Of a stretch of DNA of 46,367 nt, positions 15,725 through 24,030 are shown piece after piece (positions within the stretch are counted from its first letter, which is position 1; each line of letters opens with the position of its first letter). Location of the stretch: positions 1-46,367 of the forward strand of contig DAOVNV010000001.1 of NCBI GenBank assembly GCA_030630015.1, written 5' to 3'. The DNA is from Desulfuromonadales bacterium. Lineage in GTDB: Bacteria > Desulfobacterota > Desulfuromonadia > Desulfuromonadales > BM103. The notes beneath the pieces are model-generated. The model ran no database searches. It saw nothing but the letters and a program-made list of their open reading frames with translations, and had not been told where the DNA came from. The translations under genes and the position numbers were made by a program.

Positions 15725-16609
15725 TTAAATCGCCTTTTTCTTCTTGGCAATACGGCTGCGGACTTTTTCGATCTTCCGCTTCAGCACTTCAGGATTCGAA
15801 TAGCCTTGCAGGGCCTTCAGTATCTCCAGGGCCTTCTGCAGCTCCTCCTGCTCCTCGAGAACGGCAGCCAAGCCAAATTGCGCCTCAGATGCATAGGGGC
15901 TTTCCGGCCAGCGCTCTGTGACAAGCCTGTAAGCACCGACCGCCTCAGGCAGTTGTCCCTCCAAGGCGTAAGTCACGGCGATGCGGAACTGAACTTCCGG
16001 AAGCAGAAGGCTTTGCGGATGATTTTTCAGCAGGCTGCCAAATTCGATACGTGCTTGTTCAAAATTATTAAGCCGAAAATAGCTGTCCGCCACCTCGTAT
16101 TGCACCCGGTCGGCATCCTCTGTCACTTGGTCGAGGACTTTCTGGTAGGTTGAGATAGCAAGCACATAATCTTCCAGCCGGTACTTGTAAATCGCCGCAG
16201 ACTGGTGCTGCGCACCACGAACCCAAGCATTCTCCGGGTAATCCCGTTCCAGAAGAAGATAGCACAACAAAGCTTCCTGGTAGTTTGCCAGGTAGTGATT
16301 GAGGATCTCTGCTGTCTGAAAGAGCGCTTCCGGAGAACGCACGAAATCAGGATGCTTTTTGTACAGACCTTGAAACTGGTCAAGCGCATCGGCGTAGCGA
16401 CCTGCGTCCTGAAGAGCCTGGCCCTTCTGAAAACGGTCCTGGAGAATTTCATCCAGGTTGGCGCGATACCAGAAGCCGGCAGCAGCCACGAATGTCGCCA
16501 ACACCAGTCCGGCAACAATTAAAACCGTTTGCCTACGGGTTTTCCCCTGACGACGGAGTTCCTCTTTCAGGAGCTGCTTCTTGAGCCTCTGTATGTCCTT
16601 CATCTTCAT
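15725..16609 (-). CDS. Membrane-anchored TPR protein
   Basis: This protein of about 294 residues starts with a Lys/Arg-rich cytoplasmic segment and has one transmembrane helix at about residues 28-48 (VLIVAGLVLATFVAAAGFWY). TPR-like repeats fill the rest (for example ALFQTAEILNHYLANYQEAL and VADSYFRLNNFEQARIEFGS). It is probably an envelope scaffold protein exposed to the periplasm; I cannot name a family. The start ATG 16609 (GGA five bases upstream) overlaps the 3' end of gyrA by 77 bases in another frame. A downstream start would fall inside the membrane helix, so the overlap is probably real. It is translated after gyrA in the same direction. Confidence 0.75.
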   Translation of the reverse strand: MKMKDIQRLKKQLLKEELRRQGKTRRQTVLIVAGLVLATFVAAAGFWYRANLDEILQDRFQKGQALQDAGRYADALDQFQGLYKKHPDFVRSPEALFQTAEILNHYLANYQEALLCYLLLERDYPENAWVRGAQHQSAAIYKYRLEDYVLAISTYQKVLDQVTEDADRVQYEVADSYFRLNNFEQARIEFGSLLKNHPQSLLLPEVQFRIAVTYALEGQLPEAVGAYRLVTERWPESPYASEAQFGLAAVLEEQEELQKALEILKALQGYSNPEVLKRKIEKVRSRIAKKKKAI

Positions 16610-19037
16610 CTTTTTCCGCCAGTTTCGCCACAGCGACAATCCGCTCGTCCGATTCAAGAACCATCAGGCGCACACCCTGGGTGTTGCGGCCGATCACCGA
16701 GAGAGCCGCGACCTTGGTGCGCAGCACCTTGCCGCGATCCGTGATAAACATGAGGTCCGAATCGTTGTCAACCAGTTTAATATCAACCACCATGCCGTTT
16801 CGATCGGAGGTTTTGATGGTGATGATGCCCTTGCCACCACGACTTTGAACCCGGTACTGGTCAAGCGCCGTCCGCTTGCCGTACCCGTTCTCAGTCACCG
16901 TCACCAACGTCGCCGCGGTCGCATCTGTGACGACTTCCATACCGATCAGACAGTCATTCGCTTCCAGCATCATGCCGCGCACACCGCGCGCCGTGCGGCC
17001 CATCGGCCTGGCGCCGGTTTCCGGGAAACGGATTGACTTGCCGCTTTTGCTGGCCAGTAGGATATCCATATCGCCGTCGGTCAGCCGCGCGGCGATCAGG
17101 CTGTCATCGTCGTCAATCGTCAACGCGATGATGCCACCCTGGCGGGGATGGGAGTAGGCCATCAGCTCCGTTTTCTTCACCGTGCCGTTGCGGGTCGCAG
17201 TGATAATGTACTTACCATCCACGAACTCCTTGACCGGTAGAATGGTCATGACCTGCTCGTCAGCCTCGAGATTCAACAGGTTGACGATCGCCTTGCCGCG
17301 TGCGGCCCGTCCGCCCTGTGGAACTTCATGGACCTTGAGCCAGTAGACCTTACCGCGGTCGGTGAACACCAGGATGTAACTGTGCGTCGAGGCGATGAAC
17401 AGGTTCTCGACGAAATCCTCCTCCTTGGGCCGCATCCCGGTCTTGCCCTTACCCCCGCGCCGCTGGGCGCGATACAGGGAAACAGCATTGCGCTTGATGT
17501 AGCCCGAGTGGGAGACGGTCACCACCATATCCTCTTCGACGATCAGGTCCTCGATCGAAAGGTCGGCCGTCATTTCGATAATCTCGGTCCGTCGCACATC
17601 GGCATAGCGCTCCCTGATTTCGGACAGCTCCCCCTTGATGATGGCGAGAATTTCCGTTTCGCTGGCCAGGATTTCCTTGAGCCGCTTGATCAGGGCCAGC
17701 ATCTGGTTGTATTCCTCGATGATCTTGTCCCGCTCAAGGCCGGTCAGGCGGTGCAGGCGCATATCGAGGATGGCCTGGGCCTGAATCGCGGACAGCGCGA
17801 AGCGCACCACGAGCTTTTGCTTGGCCTCCGCTGAATTGGCGCTGCTCTTGATGATCTGGATTACCTCGTCGAGGTTGTCCAGAGCGATCTTGAGTCCCTC
17901 GAGGATATGAGCGCGCGCTTCAGCTTTTTTCAACTCAAACAGGCAGCGCCGCGTGACGATTTCCTTGCGATGTTCAATGAAGTGCCCGAGAACCTCGCGC
18001 AACGTCAGAACACGGGGCTGACCGCCGACGATCGCCAGCATGATGATGCCGAACGACGACTGCATCGGCGTCATCTTGTACAACTGGTTGATGATGACCT
18101 GTGGGATGGTGTCCCTTTTCAGTTCAACAACGATCCGCATACCGTCCCGGTCCGACTCGTCGCGCAGGTCGGAGATACCTTCAATCTTTTTATCCTTGAC
18201 CAGGTCGGCAATTTTCTCGATCAGGCGCGCCTTGTTGACCTGGAAGGGGATTTCCGTAACCACGACACTTTCACGGCCGGTACGCCGGTTCTGCTCGACC
18301 ATCGCCCGGGCGCGCATCTGGATGATGCCTCGACCAGTACGGTAAGCTTCGCGGATTCCCTCGCGCCCCAGGATGAACCCGCTGGTCGGAAAATCGGGGC
18401 CCGGAATGAGGTCAAGCAACTGCTCGCTGTCAAGCGTCGGATCATCAATCATGGCGACCAGACCATCGATTACCTCGCCCAGGTTGTGCGGCGGGATCTT
18501 GGTCGCCATACCAACCGCAATCCCTTCGGAGCCATTAACCAGCAGGTTGGGGAATTTGCAGGGCAGAACCAGCGGTTCTTCGAGGGAGTCATCGTAGTTG
18601 GGACCGAATTCGACGGTTTCCTTGTCGATATCGGTAAGCAGTTCATGCGCCAGGCGATCCATCCGGACCTCGGTATAACGCATGGCCGCCGCCGAATCGC
18701 CATCAACTGACCCGAAATTGCCCTGCCCGTCGACCAAGGGGTAGCGCAGAGAAAAATCCTGGGCCATCCGGACGATCGTATCGTAAACTGCGGAATCGCC
18801 GTGCGGGTGATATTTACCGATGACATCACCGACCACGCGGGCCGATTTTTTGTACGGCTTGTTATAGTCGTTGCTGAGTTCGTTCATGGCGAACAGAACC
18901 CGACGATGCACGGGCTTCAAGCCGTCCCGAACATCCGGCAGGGCGCGTCCGACGATGACGCTCATGGCATAATCCATGTAGGATTTGCGCATTTCGTCTT
19001 CGATATTAACTGTGATTCGATTTTGTTCTGTAAGCAT
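16533..19037 (-). CDS. gyrA: DNA gyrase subunit A
   Basis: This 834-residue subunit cuts and rejoins DNA during negative supercoiling. The catalytic Tyr121 lies in AAAMRYTEVRM. The quinolone-resistance region reads HPHGDSAVYD with Ser82 and Asp86, the drug-sensitive residues at the positions of E. coli Ser83 and Asp87. The GyrA box QRRGGKG (525-531) marks it as gyrase rather than topoisomerase IV. The C-terminal beta-pinwheel is complete and is followed by an acidic tail rich in Glu and Asp. The last 77 bases overlap the TPR gene. It lies downstream of gyrB, separated by 95 bases that contain a repeat. Confidence 0.98.
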   Translation of the reverse strand: MLTEQNRITVNIEDEMRKSYMDYAMSVIVGRALPDVRDGLKPVHRRVLFAMNELSNDYNKPYKKSARVVGDVIGKYHPHGDSAVYDTIVRMAQDFSLRYPLVDGQGNFGSVDGDSAAAMRYTEVRMDRLAHELLTDIDKETVEFGPNYDDSLEEPLVLPCKFPNLLVNGSEGIAVGMATKIPPHNLGEVIDGLVAMIDDPTLDSEQLLDLIPGPDFPTSGFILGREGIREAYRTGRGIIQMRARAMVEQNRRTGRESVVVTEIPFQVNKARLIEKIADLVKDKKIEGISDLRDESDRDGMRIVVELKRDTIPQVIINQLYKMTPMQSSFGIIMLAIVGGQPRVLTLREVLGHFIEHRKEIVTRRCLFELKKAEARAHILEGLKIALDNLDEVIQIIKSSANSAEAKQKLVVRFALSAIQAQAILDMRLHRLTGLERDKIIEEYNQMLALIKRLKEILASETEILAIIKGELSEIRERYADVRRTEIIEMTADLSIEDLIVEEDMVVTVSHSGYIKRNAVSLYRAQRRGGKGKTGMRPKEEDFVENLFIASTHSYILVFTDRGKVYWLKVHEVPQGGRAARGKAIVNLLNLEADEQVMTILPVKEFVDGKYIITATRNGTVKKTELMAYSHPRQGGIIALTIDDDDSLIAARLTDGDMDILLASKSGKSIRFPETGARPMGRTARGVRGMMLEANDCLIGMEVVTDATAATLVTVTENGYGKRTALDQYRVQSRGGKGIITIKTSDRNGMVVDIKLVDNDSDLMFITDRGKVLRTKVAALSVIGRNTQGVRLMVLESDERIVAVAKLAEKDEDEGHTEAQEAAPERGTPSSGENP

Positions 19038-19060
19038 CTAGGATTTTCCTCCGGAAAATC

Positions 19061-19130
19061 AGGAACGCGGGACGCGGGACGCGGGACGCGAGAAATTGTT
19101 TCTAGGTTTTTTCTCGTTCCTCGTTCCGGG
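19061..19130. repeat. GGGACGC / CGAGGAA short-motif repeat, copy 2
   Basis: Four GGGACGC-like heptamers (19065-19090) are followed after about 20 bases by the complementary-type units CTCGTTCC and TCGTTCC (19113-19127). The segment can fold back partly on itself. It fills the gyrA-gyrB gap and shares its unit with 9006-9038. Confidence 0.6.
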
Positions 19131-19132
19131 TT

Positions 19133-21520
19133 TTAAACATCCAGGTTGGAAACGTTCATAGCGTTCTGTTCGATAAATTCGCGGCGCGGCTCCACCTGAT
19201 CCCCCATCAGCACGGTAAAAATCTGCTCGGCTTCATAGGTGTCTTCAACCTTGACCTGCAGCAGGACCCGCTTGTCGGGATCCATGGTAGTTTCCCAGAG
19301 CTGACCGGGATTCATTTCACCGAGCCCCTTGTAGCGCTGGATATACTGGCCTTTTTTGGCTCGGCTGAAAAAGTATTCGAGTAGGGCTTGGCGATCAGTT
19401 ATTTCGGCCTCCTGCTGCCCATCTTTCGAAATCAGCGCCCGGTCGTCCAGGCAAATATCTTCAACCTGCCGGTAGGCCTGCAACAGCAACTTGTACTCGT
19501 ACATTGACAGACTTTCGAGCACTTTCTGGTCGATGTAAAAACGCAGGTTGCCGCGCGTGAAAAGGATGCGCGATGGGTTGTTAAAAACCTGAAACTCCGC
19601 CTGCGGCTCGACTTGGCGCAGTTTATCCGCGAGGGGCTCGAGATCGACCATGTCAGCAAAGCCGTTCTGCAGCTTGCCCCGGACGAAGATATCCAGCAGT
19701 TCGGTACTGATCCCCTTGATGACCATCTTGTCAAAGTGTTCGTTGTACTCGATGATGTTACGCAGGGTCGGGATGATCTGCTTGCCGCGCATCACCTTAC
19801 CGCTCTTTTCCATCTGCACGCTCATGCCCTCAACCCCCTCGTCCAAGAGGTAGTCGCGCAGAGCCTCTTCATCTTTGAGGTAAAGTTCCTTTTTGCCCCG
19901 CTTGGCCTTGTAGAGCGGTGGTTGGGCAATGTAGAGATGACCGCGTTCGACCAGTTCCGGCATCTGGCGGAAAAAGAAGGTGAGCAGCAGCGTCCGGATA
20001 TGCGAGCCGTCAACATCAGCGTCGGTCATGATGATGATTCGGTGATAGCGCAGTTTAGAGATGTCGAAATCATCCTTACCGATACTGGTTCCCAGCGCCG
20101 TGATCAACGTGCGGATCTCGTTGGAGGTCAGCATCTTGTCGAAACGAGCCTTCTCGACGTTGAGGATTTTGCCTTTCAGCGGCAGAATGGCCTGATAGCG
20201 CCGTTCGCGACCCTGCTTGGCACTACCGCCGGCCGAATCGCCCTCGACCAGGTAAAGTTCGCAGAGGGCAGGGTCTTTTTCCTGGCAGTCGGCCAGCTTG
20301 CCGGGCAGGGCTAGACCCTCGAGCGCGCCTTTGCGGCGGGTCAGGTCGCGCGCCTTGCGCGCCGCCTCCCGCGCCCTGGCGGCGTCAATCCCCTTTTCAA
20401 GGATCTTGCGGGCAATCGGTGGGTTTTCCTCGAGAAACTCGGCAAGCTTCTCGTTCATCAGGGTTTCAACATACCCCTTGATTTCCGAATTACCCAGCTT
20501 GGTCTTAGTCTGACCTTCAAATTGCGGATCGGGCACTTTAACTGAAATGATCGCCGCCATCCCTTCGCGCAGGTCATCACCCGAAATTGAATGCTTGACA
20601 TTTTTGAGCAGGTTGTTCGCCGTTGCATAAGTGTTCATGGTGCGCGTCAGCGCCGCCTTGAAGCCCACCAGGTGCGTACCGCCCTCATGGGTATTGATGT
20701 TATTGGCGAAAGCAAAGATCTTTTCGTCGTAGGCATCGTTGTACTGAATGGCGACTTCAATGTCGACACCCTCCCTGGTACCGCTAAAGTGGATCGGCTT
20801 CGGATGCAGGGAATTTTTTGCCCGGTTCAGGTACTCAACGAAGGAAACGATCCCGCCTTCGTAATGGAAGAGGTGGCTCTTGTCGGTCCGTTCATCGACG
20901 ATTTCGATCTTGACCCCAGCGTTCAAAAACGCGAGTTCGCGGATCCGCTGTGACAGGGTTTCAAATGAAAATTCCGTGGTATCGAAAATCTCTGGGTCGG
21001 GCCAGAACAAGATGCGGGTGCCACGCCGCTTGGTAGTACCATCTTCGACCAGCGGGCCGGTCGGCACGCCGCGTTCGTAGTTTTGACGGTAAATCTTGCC
21101 GTCGCGCCGGATTTCAAGTTCAAGGCGACTTGCCAGAGCATTGACCACCGAAACGCCGACGCCGTGCAGACCGCCCGAAACCTTGTAGCTGTCACTGTCG
21201 AACTTGCCCCCGGCATGCAGCACCGTCATGACGACTTCTGCGGCGGGCTTCTTCTGCGTCGAGTGCATATCTACGGGAATTCCCCGACCGTTGTCAGTGA
21301 CAGTTACCGAGTTGTCAATGTGTATGATCACCTTGATATCGTCGCAGTAGCCGGCCAGTGCCTCGTCAATCGAATTATCAACCACTTCGTAGACCAGGTG
21401 ATGCAGGCCCTGTACGGAGGTGGAACCAATATACATTGCGGGTCTTTTGCGCACAGCGGAAAGACCTTCCAGAACCTTGATGCTGTTCGCATCGTAGGTT
21501 TTTTTTAATTGCTGCGTCAT
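19133..21520 (-). CDS. gyrB: DNA gyrase subunit B
   Basis: This 795-residue subunit supplies ATP hydrolysis for supercoiling. The GHKL ATPase domain is visible with YEVVDNSIDEA and TDNGRGIP, then GGLHGVGVSVVNA. The TOPRIM domain has EGDSAGG (426-432) and the metal-binding DADVDG (500-505). The C-terminal QRYKGLGEMNP motif is present. I start at ATG 21520 (GAGGA five bases upstream) rather than the in-frame GTG at 21535. It lies between recF and gyrA on one leftward transcript path. Confidence 0.98.
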   Translation of the reverse strand: MTQQLKKTYDANSIKVLEGLSAVRKRPAMYIGSTSVQGLHHLVYEVVDNSIDEALAGYCDDIKVIIHIDNSVTVTDNGRGIPVDMHSTQKKPAAEVVMTVLHAGGKFDSDSYKVSGGLHGVGVSVVNALASRLELEIRRDGKIYRQNYERGVPTGPLVEDGTTKRRGTRILFWPDPEIFDTTEFSFETLSQRIRELAFLNAGVKIEIVDERTDKSHLFHYEGGIVSFVEYLNRAKNSLHPKPIHFSGTREGVDIEVAIQYNDAYDEKIFAFANNINTHEGGTHLVGFKAALTRTMNTYATANNLLKNVKHSISGDDLREGMAAIISVKVPDPQFEGQTKTKLGNSEIKGYVETLMNEKLAEFLEENPPIARKILEKGIDAARAREAARKARDLTRRKGALEGLALPGKLADCQEKDPALCELYLVEGDSAGGSAKQGRERRYQAILPLKGKILNVEKARFDKMLTSNEIRTLITALGTSIGKDDFDISKLRYHRIIIMTDADVDGSHIRTLLLTFFFRQMPELVERGHLYIAQPPLYKAKRGKKELYLKDEEALRDYLLDEGVEGMSVQMEKSGKVMRGKQIIPTLRNIIEYNEHFDKMVIKGISTELLDIFVRGKLQNGFADMVDLEPLADKLRQVEPQAEFQVFNNPSRILFTRGNLRFYIDQKVLESLSMYEYKLLLQAYRQVEDICLDDRALISKDGQQEAEITDRQALLEYFFSRAKKGQYIQRYKGLGEMNPGQLWETTMDPDKRVLLQVKVEDTYEAEQIFTVLMGDQVEPRREFIEQNAMNVSNLDV

Positions 21521-21536
21521 ACTTTCCTCGTTCACG

Positions 21537-22625
21537 TCAATTGGCCTTTATCCTGCCCTGTTTGACTTCAAAAAAACGGGCCTCGGCCAGACGTTGCCCC
21601 CCCAGTATTTCAGAGCGCGTCGTCGTTATAAAAACCTGGCCCTGCCTGGCCAGCAAAAAATCGAAAAAACCTTGTTGCCGCTCTACATCCAGTTCGCTCG
21701 TCAGGTCGTCCAGTAAGAGGACAGGTGGTTCTCCCAGCAAAGCTTCAAGACTTATGACCTGGGCCGCCTTGAATGCAAGCAGAAAACTGCGCTGCTGCCC
21801 CTGTGAACCGAAAGTACGCAACGCCCGATTATCAACCAAAAACTCTGGATCATCGCGGTGCGGCCCAGCCAGGGTTTGTCCTAACTGCAGTTCTCTTTCA
21901 CGTCTTTTGTCCAGCTCTGCCTGAAGTTTGTCTATCATGACTGGCAGAGGGTCTTTTTCTACCGGATAACGGATGTCAGCTTTTTCATGATACCCGCTTA
22001 TTTTTCGATAAACCTTGATGAACAGGGGCAGAAACTCTTCGATATATTGTAATCTTTCCTGGCGTATTCTGCTTCCGGATCGAGCCAGTGCCTGTGTCCA
22101 TGGATCCAGCTCCGCCCGTCTGGCTTGCTTTTTTAGAAGTTGATTGCGCTGTCGTAATATCCTGTTGAATTCCTGAACTCGATCCAAATACAGCGGATCC
22201 CTTTGTACGATTGCGCGATCCAGCAATGCTCGGCGACCAGCTGGATAACCCTTTATCAGGCCCATCTCTTCTGGTGTGAACAGAATAGGGCGTAGATATC
22301 CCAGAAACTCACTTAATCTTTTGACAACCTTCCCGTTAAGTCGGGGAATCCTTCCATTATGTTGCAGGGACAATTCAATCCGATGCGTTACCTGGGCAAC
22401 CTCTACTATCCCTGTAACTGACGCTGCCTCACTTCCATGCAAGACAATGTCCCCGCCCCTGGCATTACGAAAACTTTTCAAGTGACCGAGCAGGTAGATC
22501 GCTTCCAGCAGATTGGTTTTACCTTGAGCATTTTTTCCCCACAGAACATTGAACCCCGGTCCCCAATCCAGATCTGTTTCTTCCAGGTTGCGATATCTGC
22601 GCAATACCAGGTTTTTTAAATACAT
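21537..22625 (-). CDS. recF: Recombination and gap-repair protein RecF
   Basis: This 362-residue SMC-like ATPase loads RecA on gapped DNA with RecO and RecR. Walker A is GKNAQGKT (30-37). The ABC signature region reads GSQGQQRSFLLAFK and Walker B VLLLDDLTSELD. The N-terminus MYLKNLVLRRYRN is typical. It is downstream of dnaN (53-base gap) and 16 bases before gyrB. Confidence 0.97.
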   Translation of the reverse strand: MYLKNLVLRRYRNLEETDLDWGPGFNVLWGKNAQGKTNLLEAIYLLGHLKSFRNARGGDIVLHGSEAASVTGIVEVAQVTHRIELSLQHNGRIPRLNGKVVKRLSEFLGYLRPILFTPEEMGLIKGYPAGRRALLDRAIVQRDPLYLDRVQEFNRILRQRNQLLKKQARRAELDPWTQALARSGSRIRQERLQYIEEFLPLFIKVYRKISGYHEKADIRYPVEKDPLPVMIDKLQAELDKRRERELQLGQTLAGPHRDDPEFLVDNRALRTFGSQGQQRSFLLAFKAAQVISLEALLGEPPVLLLDDLTSELDVERQQGFFDFLLARQGQVFITTTRSEILGGQRLAEARFFEVKQGRIKAN

Positions 22626-22678
22626 AGAGAAACAAGTCGGAAAAGTTTTAGTGGCGAAAATTTCCCAGCTCTCGGATT

Positions 22679-23791
22679 TTAAAGCCGCATTGGCATGACA
22701 ACAGCTAGAAAACCATCATCTTTTTCCGAAAGGAAAAGGCCGGGAGACAAGTTGTCTTTTAAAACCATACGGACCTTTTCATCACTCTGCACTTGGAGAA
22801 TATCCAGCAGGTAGCGGGCATTGAAGCCTATGGAAAGTTCAGGACCCTGATAATCCATATCCAATTCTTCCCGGGCATCCCCAAGTTCGGGGTTGGAAGA
22901 TGAAACCTCGAGAAGTCCTTGCTTTAACAACATTTTTACACCTCTCGATTTTTCACTTGAAAGAATAATCATGCGCCGCAATGCATGTAGAAACGGATCC
23001 ACAGGAATGAATGCTTCCTGTTCATTATTTTTAGGAACCACTCTTTCGTAATCGGGAAACTCTCCGTCAACCAGACGCATAATGATAACTGTCTGATCTT
23101 TTTTTACGACTGCAGTATTATCCATAAAACCAAGTGCCAAGTCTGTTTCACCTTCCTCGGCAAGTTTTTTCAGTTCCAGCAAACCTTTGCGCGGCAGAAT
23201 AACACCCTTGCTCAATTCCTCACTAACAGGCGATTCTATCGGCTTGTTTATCATTGAAAGCCGGTGTCCATCTGTAGCAACCATTCTTAGGGTTCGGTTA
23301 TCATCGATAGCCTGAACAAAAATTCCATTTAAATTGTATTTGCCTTCATCATGTGAAACAGCAAAAAAGGTTTTTTCAATCATTTCCTTGCAGAGCACAC
23401 TGGAAATCTGCAGAAAATTTCCTTCCTCCGGTTGCGGAAAATGTGGAAACTCTTCCGCAGCAAGTCCCACCACATTGAACTGAGCCTTGCCACAATTAAC
23501 TTCAATCCAACAGTTTTCTTTTGCTGTAAAATTAATTTCCCTATCAGGAAGTTCCTTTATAATTTCATACAGTTTTTTAGCTGATACCGTAATTTTGCCT
23601 TTTTTTCGGATGTTGGCTGGGTAGCTTGAACGCATACCGACTTCCAGATCCGTTGCAGTCAAATGAAGTTCACCATCGCCACCTTCAAGAAGGACATTGG
23701 ATAATACCGGTATGGTATTGCGTTTTTCGACAATTCCCTGAATCCGTCCGAGTGCTTTTGAAAACACTTCTTTTCCAATGGTAAAATTCAT
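22679..23791 (-). CDS. dnaN: DNA polymerase III sliding clamp (beta subunit)
   Basis: This 370-residue protein forms the dimeric ring clamp that tethers replicative polymerase. Three clamp domains of about 120 residues each are recognisable; the protein starts MNFTIGKEVFSKALGRIQ and ends FLAVVMPMRL, the normal C-terminal PMRL motif. It is noticeably AT-richer than the tol region. The oriC-like gap lies immediately upstream. Confidence 0.97.
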   Translation of the reverse strand: MNFTIGKEVFSKALGRIQGIVEKRNTIPVLSNVLLEGGDGELHLTATDLEVGMRSSYPANIRKKGKITVSAKKLYEIIKELPDREINFTAKENCWIEVNCGKAQFNVVGLAAEEFPHFPQPEEGNFLQISSVLCKEMIEKTFFAVSHDEGKYNLNGIFVQAIDDNRTLRMVATDGHRLSMINKPIESPVSEELSKGVILPRKGLLELKKLAEEGETDLALGFMDNTAVVKKDQTVIIMRLVDGEFPDYERVVPKNNEQEAFIPVDPFLHALRRMIILSSEKSRGVKMLLKQGLLEVSSSNPELGDAREELDMDYQGPELSIGFNARYLLDILQVQSDEKVRMVLKDNLSPGLFLSEKDDGFLAVVMPMRL

Positions 23792-24030
23792 GGTCGACTC
23801 CTATACACAGGTACTATTATGTTTTTATTCTTATAAGAATCAAATTAGTAGTAATAGTAGATGCCTGTGAATTTGTTGGTAACTTAATAATTATCTTTAT
23901 ATTCATCCAGTTAGGGTGTGAATACTCTATAGGGAAAGAGTGTGGAAAATTTATTAAAACTTAATTGACGCTCGGTAATATATACTTTTCCAGAGGTTAT
24001 TCACCTATTTTTTCACAGTTGTTTATTTTT
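23792..24030. other. Probable replication origin, dnaA-dnaN gap
   Basis: These 239 bases are strongly AT-rich and contain no gene. They hold near-consensus DnaA boxes (TTATNCACA). On the plus strand: CTATACACA (23801-23809), TTATTCACC (23997-24005) and TTTTTCACA (24009-24017). On the minus strand: the complements of TGTGAATAC (23917-23925) and TGTGGAAAA (23941-23949), plus a weaker TGTGAATTT (23866-23874). Each of the first five differs from consensus at one position. A DnaA-trio-like run lies at 23846-23860. With the box pair on the other side of dnaA this gives a bipartite origin layout, as known in Bacillus subtilis and some other bacteria. Origin function is inferred. Confidence 0.7.
23846..23874 (+). 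promoter_or_regulatory. DnaA-trio-like unwinding element
   Basis: Five consecutive triplets TAG-TAG-TAA-TAG-TAG (23846-23860) read 3' to 5' as GAT-GAT-AAT-GAT-GAT. That is the repeating DnaA-trio pattern described for bacterial origins, where DnaA extends from double-stranded boxes onto one strand. A short spacer (ATGCC) and a weak DnaA box (TGTGAATTT, 23866-23874) follow on one side, and a very AT-rich tract (23821-23845) on the other, as the model expects. Confidence 0.55.

Noticed and set aside
17907..18710. Rightward 267-codon frame inside gyrA on the opposite strand
   Set aside because: Shadow of gyrA; no family character.
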